DNA of 64,000 nt, from positions 8,150 to 72,149 of the forward strand of contig CAZHVY010000015.1 of NCBI GenBank assembly GCA_964536305.1, read 5' to 3'. Every line of letters begins with the position of its first letter. Positions within the stretch are counted from its first letter, which is position 1. Source of the stretch: RPRC01 sp964536305. Lineage in GTDB: Bacteria > Desulfobacterota > Desulfuromonadia > Geobacterales > Geobacteraceae. Of the stretch, positions 32,179-41,844 are shown piece after piece. The translations under genes and the position numbers were made by a program. The notes below the pieces were generated by a model that was not told where the DNA came from, did no database searches, and worked only from the letters and a program-made list of their open reading frames with translations.

Positions 32179-33540
32179 TCAGTTGGTCAGGGACTGTATG
32201 GGCGCCGGTATCCTTCCTCCGCGGGCGATGAATGCCTCGGAGCTGAAGTTGTGCACCGGCATGACCGGGGCGGTTCCCAGCAGACCTCCGAACTCCACCA
32301 TGTCTCCCATCTTCTTCCCCGGCGCCGGGATGATGCGCACGGCCGTGGTTTTTCTGTTAATCATGCCGATGGCCATTTCGTCCGCGATGATGGCCGAGAT
32401 CGTGGCGGGCGAGGTGTCCCCTGGAACCGCTATCATGTCCAGTCCGACAGAGCAGACGCAGGTCATGGCTTCCAGCTTGTCCAGGGAAAGGGAGCCCCGC
32501 TGCACGGCCCTGATCATGCCTTCGTCCTCGCTTACCGGGATGAAAGCCCCGCTCAGGCCGCCCACCGACGAGGAGGCCATGGCGCCTCCCTTCTTGACGG
32601 CGTCGTTCAGGAGCGCCAGAGCCGCTGTGGTGCCGTGGGTGCCGCAGCTTTCCAGCCCCATGGCCTCCAGGATGGCGGCCACGCTGTCGCCGACTGCCGG
32701 GGTCGGCGCCAGGGAGAGGTCCAGTACGCCAAACTGGGCGCCGAGTCTTTGCGCCACCTCCCTTCCTACCATCTCGCCCATGCGGGTGATCTTGAAGGCG
32801 GTCTTCTTGATGCATTCGGCGATATCGCCCAGGGTAGGATTCTGAAGAGAGCGCACCGCGGCGTTTACTACGCCGGGGCCACTGACGCCCACGTTGATGA
32901 CGCAGTCGGGCTCGCCGATGCCGTGGAATGCGCCTGCCATGAACGGGTTGTCCTCCGGCGCATTGGCGAATACTACCAGCTTGGCGCAGCCGATGCCCCC
33001 CCGCTCGGAGGTCAGATCCGCGGTCTGCTTGACGATACGTCCCATGAGGGAGACGGCGTCCATGTTGATTCCGGCCTTGGTGGTGGCCACATTGACCGAG
33101 GAGCAGACCTTTTTCGTGTTTGCCATGGCATGTGGAATGGATGTGATGAGCCTCAGGTCGCCGGGCGTAATCCCTTTTTGCACCAGGGCGCTGAATCCGC
33201 CTATGAAGTCGATGCCCGCATCGTGCGCGGCCCGGTCCAGGGTTTCGGCCACGGAGACGAGGTCATCGGCCCGGCAGCTTTCCGCTACTATGGCGATGGG
33301 GGTGACCGAGATGCGCTTGTTGATGATGGGGATACCGTAAAGGCTTTGTATGGCTTCGGTTGCGCGGACCAGGTTTTCGGCGCGTGACAGGATGTGGGCA
33401 TGGACCTGTTCGTTGAAGACTCTGATGTCTGGATGGCTGCATCCGCGCAGGTTGATGCCCATGGTGACTGTTCTGATATCCAGGTGCTCGTTGGTCACCA
33501 TCTTGATGGTTTCAAGTATTTCTTCCGGATGTATAGGCAT
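32179..33540 (-). CDS. UPF0210/DUF711 family protein
   Basis: A 453-residue protein of the UPF0210 family (DUF711), whose members pair with a small ACT-domain protein and resemble formate-acetyltransferase-like or glycyl enzyme folds; their reaction is unsettled. Features: ERGGIGCAKLVVFANA, GPGVVNAAVR, CGTHGTTAAL. The stop is followed by the convergent SseB-like gene. It is 12 bases after the ACT gene, so the two form one operon. Confidence 0.85.
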   Translation of the reverse strand: MPIHPEEILETIKMVTNEHLDIRTVTMGINLRGCSHPDIRVFNEQVHAHILSRAENLVRATEAIQSLYGIPIINKRISVTPIAIVAESCRADDLVSVAETLDRAAHDAGIDFIGGFSALVQKGITPGDLRLITSIPHAMANTKKVCSSVNVATTKAGINMDAVSLMGRIVKQTADLTSERGGIGCAKLVVFANAPEDNPFMAGAFHGIGEPDCVINVGVSGPGVVNAAVRSLQNPTLGDIAECIKKTAFKITRMGEMVGREVAQRLGAQFGVLDLSLAPTPAVGDSVAAILEAMGLESCGTHGTTAALALLNDAVKKGGAMASSSVGGLSGAFIPVSEDEGMIRAVQRGSLSLDKLEAMTCVCSVGLDMIAVPGDTSPATISAIIADEMAIGMINRKTTAVRIIPAPGKKMGDMVEFGGLLGTAPVMPVHNFSSEAFIARGGRIPAPIQSLTN

Positions 33541-33552
33541 GTCAGGCTCTCC

Positions 33553-33831
33553 TCAGATTCTGTGCATGAAGCGGAAAACATCTTCATGCTGAACGATAAC
33601 CTGAACGCCCAGCTCTTTTCCGATGGCGGCCATGGCTTCCTGGAAGGCCGCCAGATCGAATCCCGCGGACTTGACCTCGGCCTGCATGATCATCGTGAAA
33701 AGGTCATTCATGATGGTCTGTCTGATATCGGCTATATTGACGCTGTGTTCGGCCATTATGCTGCTGATGCCGGCAACGATGCCCACACGGTCCAGTCCGA
33801 TGACCGTAATAATGAAACGACTAGATGACAT
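33553..33831 (-). CDS. ACT domain protein (UPF0237)
   Basis: A 92-residue protein, MSSSRFIITVIGLDRVGIVA, a single ACT domain like the glycine-cleavage regulator GcvR. The gene is the usual companion of UPF0210. ATG 33831 has AAAGGA upstream. Presumably binds an amino acid or other small effector for its partner. Confidence 0.85.
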   Translation of the reverse strand: MSSSRFIITVIGLDRVGIVAGISSIMAEHSVNIADIRQTIMNDLFTMIMQAEVKSAGFDLAAFQEAMAAIGKELGVQVIVQHEDVFRFMHRI

Positions 33832-34108
33832 ATGGTTATCCTTTGTGATTGGTATGCGGAAAAAGAAACGCGGCGGGGCGAACCCATGGCGTGCGCTCCC
33901 CGGTTTGTTCCGGATGGCGGAGCATAGCATATTCACGTGACTCCGCACAACCAGTTGCGCTTCTGGCGGCTCTTGCCCGGGATCGACGCCGCGTTTCCGT
34001 CCGGCCGCGCGTGCGGCTTCCTTGCTTCTTTACTGTTGCATGAAGGGATCTTTCCTTATAATCTGGCCGGGTTCCGCCACTTCAACCCGTCAATGAAAGG
34101 AAATCCTC

Positions 34109-34981
34109 ATGCCGCGCAGCTGCACCTTCATCGTAAATCCCCTTTCAGGAGGGTTCTCTCCGTCGAGGGTAATGGAGGCCATATCCGCCCTGAGGAAGAT
34201 GGGCTTGGACCCCCGGTTCGTGGAGGCGAAAGAACCCGAAGAGGCCGTCCGTTGCTCTCGCGGAATATGTCGCGAAGAGGAATACCCGTTCATCATCGTC
34301 GGCGCGGGTGACGGTACCATTAACAGCGTAGTCAACGGGCTCTCTCCGGGCACGGCCACTCTGGCGGTCATTCCCTTCGGCACGGCCAATGTGCTGGCCA
34401 GGGAGGTGGGCATAACCAGCGCCTCCCTGGCTCTGGAAAGGATAGCCGCCGGGTCTTCGCGACCGGTTTCCGTAGGTGTTATGGAGAAGGACGGCGCGGA
34501 ACGGCGCTTTCTCCTGATGGCCGGCGCCGGCTGTGACGGCGAGGTGGTGAAAGGGGTGCGCGCTCCGGAAAAGAGGCTGTTGCGCAAGGGGGCTTACCTC
34601 CTGGCGGCGTTGCGCCTGTTTTTCGCCTGGGATACCGGCCGGTTGCGGGTGTTTTCCGAATCCGGGGGAATCGATTGTCATTCGGTGATAGTATGCAACG
34701 CGGCCAAGTACGGAGGGGAGTTTGTTATCGCTCCACGCGTTTCCATATTTGAGCCGGGTTTCAGGGTGATCTGCGTGGTGGACGGAACAAGGATGGTATT
34801 TCTGAGACTGGCCCGGCGTCTTTTGCGGAACAAGGGCCTGGAAGGGGATGGAGTGTCGGTTTTTGATGCCCTGGATGTGACTGTCCATGGCGCGAAGCCT
34901 GTGCAGGCGGACGGTGATTATTACTGCAATGCGCCTGTCAGAATGCGGAGCCTGGAGGCCTGCTTCAGGCTTGTCGTGTAG
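34109..34981 (+). CDS. Diacylglycerol/lipid kinase family protein
   Basis: A 290-residue protein with the kinase motif VGAGDGTINSVVNG (the canonical GGDGT is GAGDGT here) and IPFGTANVLAREVG. These are hallmarks of the DgkB/YegS-type catalytic domain. A phospholipid or sphingolipid substrate is likely. The changed Gly to Ala at the first motif position is unusual and worth noting but may not impair activity. Confidence 0.8.
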   Translation: MPRSCTFIVNPLSGGFSPSRVMEAISALRKMGLDPRFVEAKEPEEAVRCSRGICREEEYPFIIVGAGDGTINSVVNGLSPGTATLAVIPFGTANVLAREVGITSASLALERIAAGSSRPVSVGVMEKDGAERRFLLMAGAGCDGEVVKGVRAPEKRLLRKGAYLLAALRLFFAWDTGRLRVFSESGGIDCHSVIVCNAAKYGGEFVIAPRVSIFEPGFRVICVVDGTRMVFLRLARRLLRNKGLEGDGVSVFDALDVTVHGAKPVQADGDYYCNAPVRMRSLEACFRLVV

Positions 34982-35017
34982 GCGGGCCGCTGATGCGTGA
35001 GCTCAGGTATAGGCTTG

Positions 35018-35059
35018 AAAACGGAAAGGGCTTCCTCTCGGGAAGCCCTTTCCGTTTCG
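35018..35059 (+). terminator. Terminator of the lipid-kinase gene
   Basis: ACGGAAAGGGCTTCC and GGAAGCCCTTTCCGT flank a TCTCG loop; a very stable stem, about 40 bases after the stop codon, followed by a few T. Confidence 0.7.
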
Positions 35060-35574
35060 ATTGTTGTGCCGGTAGGCATTATTGTCGTAATCTTCTTCTC
35101 AGAAAACTCGATGCCCGCGATACCCGAGCCCAGCAGGACAATGCTTGATGGTTCGGGCGCCTGGGATGTAAGTGAAACAAGAGTGTAAAAGCCTGATCTG
35201 GCGACTATGGATATATGTAAAATAATTCGACACGGTATCCTTTTTCTGGCTTTCGGAAATCCTTGCCGGTAGCGGTAGGGTTTCGGATGGGCTTCGCGCC
35301 GTTATGATTATTGGTAATATCCTGTCCGGAAGCGCATTTCCATAATCAATCGCCGGCAATTGTTACCTTGGCGCCGTGCCGGATCCGGTATGGAAAGCGG
35401 CCAGATGAATGTCTGTTATTCTGTCGAATATCCTTACAAAATTATTGCCGGTTAAATATTTGTCTGAATTTATTCAATGTTATTAAATGATTATGATATG
35501 GTATAGCATTTGCTAACAATTTGCGTCCTGCTTGAAAAAATCAGGAAAACTAAATCAATGGAGGGGCGCAAGAG
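35060..35574. other. 515-base gap with a PEP-CTERM remnant
   Basis: No full gene. On the minus strand near 35160-35085 a frame reads APEPSSIVLLGSGIAGIEF, the C-terminal sorting signal of PEP-CTERM proteins, without an upstream gene; it is likely a decayed paralogue of the intact one next door. The rest, including the AT-rich stretch at 35440-35520, is promoter-like. Confidence 0.45.
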
Positions 35575-36354
35575 ATGAAAAAAGGAAAGATGGCATTATT
35601 GGTGTTGTTGCTGTTTGCCGTTACAAGTTCGAATGTCTGGGCGAAAGCGTTACTGGTGGAGGATACCCTGCCGTGGGATTATGATTCAAACTCCCAGACT
35701 CTGTCCAACATCGGAATTGAATTCAAAAAGATCGATTCTTCGCAGCTTGCTTCGGAGAGCCTGGGAGACTATCAGTTCGTGGTGTTTGCGTCCACCCAGT
35801 ACCAGCCTTACTATGACAACATCGCCACCAACTTCTCCCTCATCGACAATTATGTCCAAAGCGGCGGCATCCTGGTCGCCCATAGTGCCCTCTGGGGTTG
35901 GCCGGGCAATGGTGAATGGTCTGCGGGCTCGTTTCTGCCGGGCGGTGTTGGCCGTGTTTACGAGTATTCCAATAGCGTAAATATTACCGACAACGCCAGC
36001 CCTATCGTATCGGGTCCCTATGGTACGCTTTCCGAGGAACAGTTTCAGGCCTGGAACTATACGACCCATGGTTACTTCACCAACCTGGTGGCCGGAACCC
36101 ATGTGTCTCTTGACCTCAACGATATTACAAAACCCATTTACATCGATTACCAGTGGGGTCTGGGGGAAGTGCGGGCCAGCATGATGACCGTTGAATGGGG
36201 TCAAAACGACGCGGCGAATACCCGTTACATCTTCCGGCAGAATGAGTTTTACGCGGCCGCTAATCCTCCATCGGTACCCGAGCCGTCAACCTTTATTCTC
36301 ATGGGCTTCGGCATTGCCGGGGTGGCTCTGTTGAGAAGGAGATTCAGAGCGTGA
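35575..36354 (+). CDS. PEP-CTERM exported protein
   Basis: A 259-residue protein with a signal peptide (MKKGKMALLVLLLFAV) and a C-terminal PEP-CTERM signal: VPEPSTFILMGFGIAGVALL then RRRF. Such proteins are cleaved and anchored or secreted by an exosortase, often with exopolysaccharide. The middle has no recognised catalytic site. No exosortase is in the window. Confidence 0.8.
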   Translation: MKKGKMALLVLLLFAVTSSNVWAKALLVEDTLPWDYDSNSQTLSNIGIEFKKIDSSQLASESLGDYQFVVFASTQYQPYYDNIATNFSLIDNYVQSGGILVAHSALWGWPGNGEWSAGSFLPGGVGRVYEYSNSVNITDNASPIVSGPYGTLSEEQFQAWNYTTHGYFTNLVAGTHVSLDLNDITKPIYIDYQWGLGEVRASMMTVEWGQNDAANTRYIFRQNEFYAAANPPSVPEPSTFILMGFGIAGVALLRRRFRA

Positions 36355-36381
36355 ACATGAAATGCCTCCGCTGATGAATAA

Positions 36382-36412
36382 AGGATGCCCGGAAAGGGCA
36401 TCCTTTTTTTTC
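36382..36412 (+). terminator. Terminator of the PEP-CTERM gene
   Basis: AGGATGCCC-GGAAA-GGGCATCCT followed by a run of T; classic intrinsic terminator 28 bases past the stop. Confidence 0.9.
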
Positions 36413-36519
36413 GCGGGCATATTGTAATTCACCGCCGCTTTTTCAAAGAAATTCCACGAAACATCCGCTGCGTCAACAATGCTCCGGCACTCATCCGTGG
36501 CGGACTGGTCCGATGGGGG

Positions 36520-37902
36520 TTATGATTCCGGAGGGGCGATGACGCGTTTTTTCCCGCCCAATGGCGGTGTCTCGACTGCCGCCGGGCGTTGCATCAGATC
36601 CTTAAGTGTCACTCCTTCCAGGGAAGAGACGGCGCCGGCTTCACTGCGCGTAATCAGGTTATGCGTCATTTCTACCAGCCTGTCCGGCGTCCATGACGGG
36701 AACTTTTCACCTTCATGCCTGATATCCTTCAGGAAGGTGTCTATGCGCACGTGCTCCAAGGCCCGGGCGGGATAGTATGCCTGCTCCCCTTCTTCAACGA
36801 CCAGGTAGCCGGCCGTCACCATTTTGGAAAGAATTCGGCGCACGGTGCGCGCCGGCAGGCCCTGTTCCTTTGCGAGCCTTTCCACGGTCCAGGGTTTTTC
36901 CTCGCGGAAAAAGGCGTCCGCCACTGAGAGAAGGATGAGCAAGGCCGCGGCTTCTCTGGTCGCATAGCTGAGTCTTGCCGGCTCGAAGTCGTGCAGGTAG
37001 GTCTTCCTGTTCTGGTGGGCTACGACGAGTTCCACCCCGAACAGGACGATCACCCAGCTGGTATAGATCCATACCATGAAGATGGGCAGGACCGCCAGTG
37101 TGCCGTATATGGCGTTGTACTTTGCGACTCCAATCTGGAAATGGACGTATCCCCACTGCGCAATCTGCCATGCCGTTCCGGCAAGGACCCCTCCGAACAG
37201 CGCGGAAGTGATTGTCACCCTGGTGTTGGGAATGAAGCTGTACAGGCACACCAACGCCAGCCAGATGCTCACGTATGGAATGATACGGAATGAAAACAGC
37301 AGAAGATCGCCGAAGTAGGCCGTTTCCATCAGCCAGCGCACCAGCTTCTGGCTTTGCAGGGTGGTGGTGACGCTCAGGGCGGCCAGGAGAAGGATCGGTC
37401 CGCTGACCACGACACTGAGATAGTCGCTGAATTTCCGGTAGATGGATCTTGTTTCTTCCACTCCCCATATCTCGTTGAAGGCGTCTTCAATGCTGCCCAG
37501 GAGGGAGATTACCGTTACGATGAGCGCGGCAAGCCCGATGGCGCCCAGGGAAGCCATCTTTGTATTGTTTATGTAGGAGATTATTCTGTCTACCACATCG
37601 CCGGAACCGGCGGAGAGATGTTTGATGACCAGTGGTTCCAGGGCATTCTGGACGCCGAAACCCTTCAGTATGGCGAAGGCGAGAGCAAGGAATGGAACAA
37701 TGGAAAGTATGGTGGTGAAAGAGAGGGCCGAAGCGCGCAGCGGGCATTTGTGTTCCAGGAACTTGCCGGTGACGGCCGTTGCGGCCCGGAGAAACCTCAC
37801 GGAGCAGTTTTTGACACGGCTGCCGCCATCCGGTTGGAGTTCTCCGAGAAAGCGGTTGATGAAAGTGAAGATGTCCTTGTCCCCGGGGCGCAGGTCGGCC
37901 AT
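36520..37902 (-). CDS. YihY/BrkB family membrane protein with C-terminal winged helix
   Basis: A 460-residue protein. Residues about 30-300 hold six or more membrane helices of the YihY/BrkB (UPF0761) type (RASALSFTTILSIVPFLAL, YGTLAVLPIFMVWIY). Residues about 310-450 form a cytoplasmic tail with a winged-helix-like domain (WTVERLAKEQGLPARTVRRI). Function unknown; despite the old name RNase BN, YihY is not an RNase. The tail distinguishes this subfamily. Confidence 0.8.
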   Translation of the reverse strand: MADLRPGDKDIFTFINRFLGELQPDGGSRVKNCSVRFLRAATAVTGKFLEHKCPLRASALSFTTILSIVPFLALAFAILKGFGVQNALEPLVIKHLSAGSGDVVDRIISYINNTKMASLGAIGLAALIVTVISLLGSIEDAFNEIWGVEETRSIYRKFSDYLSVVVSGPILLLAALSVTTTLQSQKLVRWLMETAYFGDLLLFSFRIIPYVSIWLALVCLYSFIPNTRVTITSALFGGVLAGTAWQIAQWGYVHFQIGVAKYNAIYGTLAVLPIFMVWIYTSWVIVLFGVELVVAHQNRKTYLHDFEPARLSYATREAAALLILLSVADAFFREEKPWTVERLAKEQGLPARTVRRILSKMVTAGYLVVEEGEQAYYPARALEHVRIDTFLKDIRHEGEKFPSWTPDRLVEMTHNLITRSEAGAVSSLEGVTLKDLMQRPAAVETPPLGGKKRVIAPPES

Positions 37903-37935
37903 ATCGATACCTTTCTTGCCGGAGTCGGGTTCCGA

Positions 37936-37973
37936 GGACAGAGAAGCCCACTCTTTCGTGGGCTTCTCTGTCC
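37936..37973 (-). terminator. Hairpin upstream of the YihY gene
   Basis: GGACAGAGAAGCCCAC and GTGGGCTTCTCTGTCC are perfect 16-bp arms with a 6-base loop. It lies between the YtxH stop and the YihY start, both on the minus strand, so it ends the YtxH transcript or acts as an attenuator. Confidence 0.7.
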
Positions 37974-37979
37974 GTCCTT

Positions 37980-38303
37980 CTAGGATTTGTGCTGCTCGTT
38001 GAGCCGCTCCTTTTCCTTTTCAATGGCCTCTTTGCCCGCTTCGATGGCGGAGCTGATGATGGTTTTCTTTTCCATGACCGCTTCCCTGCCGCATTCGTAG
38101 GTGGACTTGATCCTTTCCTGGGCGTCTTTCGCGTATTCCTTGATCCTGTCGACCGCGTCGTCCGTCAGGTCCTTGATCTGTTCACGCACCTCCCGGCCCG
38201 TTTTCGGCGCGAAGAGCAGAGCCAATCCGGAACCGATTGCGGCCCCCGCGAGAAACGATACGACAACTGACGCCAAACTTGAACCCCTATCTTCATCCGA
38301 CAT
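37980..38303 (-). CDS. YtxH-domain protein
   Basis: A 107-residue protein with one membrane helix (VVVSFLAGAAIGSGLALLF) and the APKTGREVR motif that defines YtxH. The C-terminal part is a long charged helix. Members respond to general stress; mechanism unknown. Start 38303 has AAGGGGG upstream. It follows the DUF948 gene by 5 bases in one operon, a common pairing. Confidence 0.75.
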   Translation of the reverse strand: MSDEDRGSSLASVVVSFLAGAAIGSGLALLFAPKTGREVREQIKDLTDDAVDRIKEYAKDAQERIKSTYECGREAVMEKKTIISSAIEAGKEAIEKEKERLNEQHKS

Positions 38304-38308
38304 GTCTG

Positions 38309-38698
38309 TTACCCCCTTTTCCTTGATATTCTGTCGCAAACATACTGTCCCGCCGCTTTGGCGCCGGTGGATAGAAGTGAAACGCGGGACAGAAGATCTG
38401 CCACATTTCCTATTGCCGCATTGATCATGCTTATGTTTCTTCCCGTATCGCCGACCGCCGTCATGGCCGACTTGACATCCTCCACCCGTGAAGCTATGCC
38501 GCGGGTTGTTACCCTCAGATCGGCAAGGACTTCGTGCAGGTCCCTTGTGACCGGGACGAGATCGGTATCGATGCGCGACAGGAGGCCCCTGGCGGAGATC
38601 GCCGCCCGCCGGATTTCGATGAGAGTCTGAATCAGAAAGACCGATACCACCACCAGAACAACCGCGATCACGATCCATACAGCAGTAACAATATCCAT
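38309..38698 (-). CDS. DUF948 family membrane protein
   Basis: A 129-residue protein with one N-terminal helix (AVWIVIAVVLVVVSVFLI) followed by a long coiled-coil (IRRAAISARGLLSRIDTDLV). DUF948 is the usual partner of YtxH; role unknown but linked to envelope or stress. ATG 38698 has GGAG upstream. Confidence 0.75.
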   Translation of the reverse strand: MDIVTAVWIVIAVVLVVVSVFLIQTLIEIRRAAISARGLLSRIDTDLVPVTRDLHEVLADLRVTTRGIASRVEDVKSAMTAVGDTGRNISMINAAIGNVADLLSRVSLLSTGAKAAGQYVCDRISRKRG

Positions 38699-38797
38699 GG
38701 CATCACTCCGTTCCGGCGATGGTCTCATCGCCCCGTGTATCAGGTTGAAGTATAAAGGCGACAACGGCAAAATCAAGGCGCTTGGGGCCTTAACGAT

Positions 38798-39667
38798 CTA
38801 TTTCATGGCCCGGACCATTGTTTCGCCCATCCGCGCCGGGCCAGGGGCAACCTCTACCCCGCATTCTTTCAGGACGCGGATCTTGTCTTCCGCCTTGCCC
38901 TTGCCTCCGCTGATGATGGCGCCCGCGTGCCCCATGCGTTTTCCCGGCGGCGCGGTGCGGCCGGCGATAAAGGCCGCGACGGGCTTCTTCATGTTGTCGC
39001 GGATCCATGCGGCAGCCTCTTCCTCCGCTCCTCCTCCTATCTCACCGATGAGGAATACCCCTTCGGTTTCAGGGTCATCATTGAAAAGGCGAAGGGCGTC
39101 CAGGAAATTCAGGCCGATAATCGGATCGCCGCCGATGCCGATGCAGGTAGTCTGGCCGAGACCGGTGACCGTAAGCTGTTTGACCGCTTCATAGGTAAGG
39201 GTGCCGCTGCGGGAGACGATTCCTATCCTTCCCTTCAGGTGGATGTCGCCCGGCATGATGCCGACCTTGCATTCTCCAGGCGTGATGATGCCGGGACAGT
39301 TGGGGCCTATCATCACCATCCCGGTTTCCCGCAGCGCCCTCTTTACGAAGACCATGTCCCTCACCGGGATGCCTTCGGTGATGCAGACCGCGAGTCCCAA
39401 TCCCGCCGCCGCGGCTTCCAGCACCGCATCCGCCGCGCCCGGAGGAGGGACGAAGATCAGGGAGACGTCGGCGCCTGTCTCGCTGACCGCTTCTTCCACC
39501 GTATCAAACACGGGAATACCTTCGATAACCGAACCGCCTTTGCCCGGGGTAACTCCCGCGACAATATTCGTTCCGTAATCGCGGCACTGACGGGTGTGAA
39601 AAAGACCCGTCCGGCCGGTTATACCCTGTACCAATATCTTTGAATCCTTATTCACTAGAACGGACAT
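38798..39667 (-). CDS. sucD: Succinyl-CoA synthetase, alpha subunit
   Basis: Alpha subunit of the TCA-cycle enzyme that makes succinate, CoA and ATP or GTP from succinyl-CoA. 289 residues. The phosphorylated His247 is in GHAGAI; the CoA-binding N-terminus has GITGRTG. It follows sucC by about 90 bases on the same strand. Confidence 0.93.
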   Translation of the reverse strand: MSVLVNKDSKILVQGITGRTGLFHTRQCRDYGTNIVAGVTPGKGGSVIEGIPVFDTVEEAVSETGADVSLIFVPPPGAADAVLEAAAAGLGLAVCITEGIPVRDMVFVKRALRETGMVMIGPNCPGIITPGECKVGIMPGDIHLKGRIGIVSRSGTLTYEAVKQLTVTGLGQTTCIGIGGDPIIGLNFLDALRLFNDDPETEGVFLIGEIGGGAEEEAAAWIRDNMKKPVAAFIAGRTAPPGKRMGHAGAIISGGKGKAEDKIRVLKECGVEVAPGPARMGETMVRAMK

Positions 39668-39712
39668 GGGGAAACTCCATATGAAAAAAATAATTGCCTG
39701 ATTGACTATGCA

Positions 39713-39735
39713 GGGGCGAACCTCTTGTTCGCCCG
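39713..39735. repeat. GGGCGAACC hairpin repeat, copy 2
   Basis: GGGCGAACCTCTTGTTCGCCC, a near-perfect inverted repeat between sucC and sucD, sharing its core with 32137-32161. Possibly a small dispersed repeat. Confidence 0.5.
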
Positions 39736-39759
39736 ATTAATGGTCGGTGTTCACCCGAT

Positions 39760-40929
39760 TTATTGCCGGTGTTCGCCGGTCATCCCAACGATGGCCTGGA
39801 CTCCTTCCGTCAGGTCATGGGTGAAACGGACGTTCAGGCCTGACCCGGTCAGGAGCCGCCTCCCTTCCTCAACAAGCGTGCCGTCCATGCGTACGACGAT
39901 GGGGAGCGGACATCCCGCCTCCTCCGCCGCGGCGATGATTCCTTCGGCGATGATGTCGCAGCGCATTATGCCTCCGAAGATGTTGACAAATATGCCTTTA
40001 ACGTCCGCATCGCCCAGGATGATCCGGAATGCGGCGGCAACGCGGTCCTTTGTGGCCCCGCCGCCCACGTCGAGGAAGTTGGCCGGCGCCCCGCCGTATT
40101 CGCTGAGCATGTCAAGGGTGGCCATGGCAAGGCCGGCGCCGTTTACCATGCAGCCGATGTTGCCTTTCAGCTTGATATAGGAAAGGTCAAACTCGCCGGC
40201 GGTTATTTCCAGCGGGTCTATCTGGGACAGATCCGTCATTTCCTGGTATTCCGGATGACGGAAGAGGGCGTTGTCGTCGAAATTGATCTTGGCGTCCATG
40301 GCCATCAGCCAGTCCGCGTTGGTCACTACCAGGGGATTGATCTCCACCAGGGAGCAGTCCTTTTCGAGGCAGCAGCGGTAGAGGTTCATCATCAGGGTGA
40401 CGCACTCCTCACAGAGCCGGCCCCTCATGCCCAGGGCGAGGGCGAGCTTTCTCGCCTGATAGGGTTTCAGACCCAGAAGCGGGTCTATGGTGACGATATG
40501 AATCTTTTCCGGCGATCTTTCCGCCAGCGCCTCGATTTCCATTCCCCCTTCGGCTGACGCAATCAGGCAGTAGCGTGAGGACTGCCGGTCAAGGGTGATG
40601 GAGAGGTAAAATTCCCTTGCGATCCCTACGGCTTCCTCCACCAGGAGGCGCCTGACCACCAGACCGTCAGGACCGGTCTGGGGTGTGACGAGGGTCTTGC
40701 CGAACAGGTCTTTAGCCGCCTTGAGCGCTTCTTCCGCGTTCTCCGCCAGGCGGACTCCGCCGGCCTTGCCCCGGCCGCCCGCGTAGATCTGGGCCTTTAC
40801 AACACAGCGTCCCCCCATTTCCCTGGCGGATCGTTCCACCTGCGCCTCCGTGTAAGCCGCGTGTCCTCTTGGGACCGGGATGCCGTAGGATCGCAGGATT
40901 TCCTTGGCCTGGTATTCGTGTATATTCAT
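39760..40929 (-). CDS. sucC: Succinyl-CoA synthetase, beta subunit
   Basis: Beta subunit, 389 residues. ATP-grasp fold with VVKAQIYAGGRGKAGGV, SLVEINPLVVT, and the GNIGCMVNGAGLAMATLD motif. MNIHEYQAKE is the typical start. First gene of the sucCD operon. Confidence 0.93.
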   Translation of the reverse strand: MNIHEYQAKEILRSYGIPVPRGHAAYTEAQVERSAREMGGRCVVKAQIYAGGRGKAGGVRLAENAEEALKAAKDLFGKTLVTPQTGPDGLVVRRLLVEEAVGIAREFYLSITLDRQSSRYCLIASAEGGMEIEALAERSPEKIHIVTIDPLLGLKPYQARKLALALGMRGRLCEECVTLMMNLYRCCLEKDCSLVEINPLVVTNADWLMAMDAKINFDDNALFRHPEYQEMTDLSQIDPLEITAGEFDLSYIKLKGNIGCMVNGAGLAMATLDMLSEYGGAPANFLDVGGGATKDRVAAAFRIILGDADVKGIFVNIFGGIMRCDIIAEGIIAAAEEAGCPLPIVVRMDGTLVEEGRRLLTGSGLNVRFTHDLTEGVQAIVGMTGEHRQ

Positions 40930-41211
40930 GAAGACTCCATGGGTAGAAAATTACAAGCGGCGGCCAGTATAGCGGCATGGTTAGAAAAATTCAAGGAAGT
41001 TAAATGCTTCCACTGCGGATTAACCGAAAAGGTGAACAAAAAGAACTAAAGTTCCGATGAAAAATTCCGAAACGGAAACCATACCATCCAAGGGGCGATA
41101 ACGTCCTCTGGCGGAGGACAGGCATTCTGGGATACAAGCTCAACGGTTTCGCGGATCAAGCGCGTCGCGAAACCTTTTCTTGTTCCGGAAAATCCAGAAA
41201 AAGGAGCATCT

Positions 41212-41706
41212 ATGGAGGCATCGGAAAAGGCGGCGAAACAGTATCTGACCTTTAAACTGGCCCACGAGACCTTTGCCGTGGATGTGGCCAGGGTGAGGGA
41301 GATTCTTGACTTCATCAGCATCACCAAGGTGCCCCGGACACCCGACTTCATGCGCGGCGTCATCAATCTGCGGGGCAGTGTCGTGCCGGTCGTGGACATG
41401 AAGCTGAAATTCGGCATGGACGCCACGGAAAAGACCGTGGACACCTGCATCATTGTCCTGGAGGTATCCATCGAAGGGGAAACCACCATCGTCGGCGCCC
41501 TGGCTGATTCCGTGGAAGAGGTGCTGGAGTTGGAGCCGTCGCAGATAGAACCCCCACCGCGCATCGGCATGAAGCTGAATATAGATTTCATCAGCGGCAT
41601 GGGAAAGCTGGGAGAGGAATTCGTTATAATACTGGATACGGACAGGATCTTCAGCTTTGAAGAGGCGGCGGCTCTTCAGCAAGCAGGTGAAGACGAGGTA
41701 GCATAG
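41212..41706 (+). CDS. cheW: CheW chemotaxis adaptor
   Basis: A 164-residue adaptor linking receptors to CheA. The CheW fold is shown by QYLTFKLAHETFAVDVARVR, VPRTPDFMRGVINLRGSVVP and LADSVEEVLEL. First gene of the chemotaxis operon. The leader at 41040-41211 shows no other gene. Confidence 0.92.
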   Translation: MEASEKAAKQYLTFKLAHETFAVDVARVREILDFISITKVPRTPDFMRGVINLRGSVVPVVDMKLKFGMDATEKTVDTCIIVLEVSIEGETTIVGALADSVEEVLELEPSQIEPPPRIGMKLNIDFISGMGKLGEEFVIILDTDRIFSFEEAAALQQAGEDEVA

Positions 41707-41844
41707 AAGCTGTCGCTAATTCGGTCCGTCATGCCCGAATGATTCCATCAGGTATCCATTATTTCAGGAGTTTACAGTCTGGATTCCCGACGAGAACCGT
41801 TAGGGAATGACTTTATGCAACCACATCAATAGAAAGGAAAAAAA

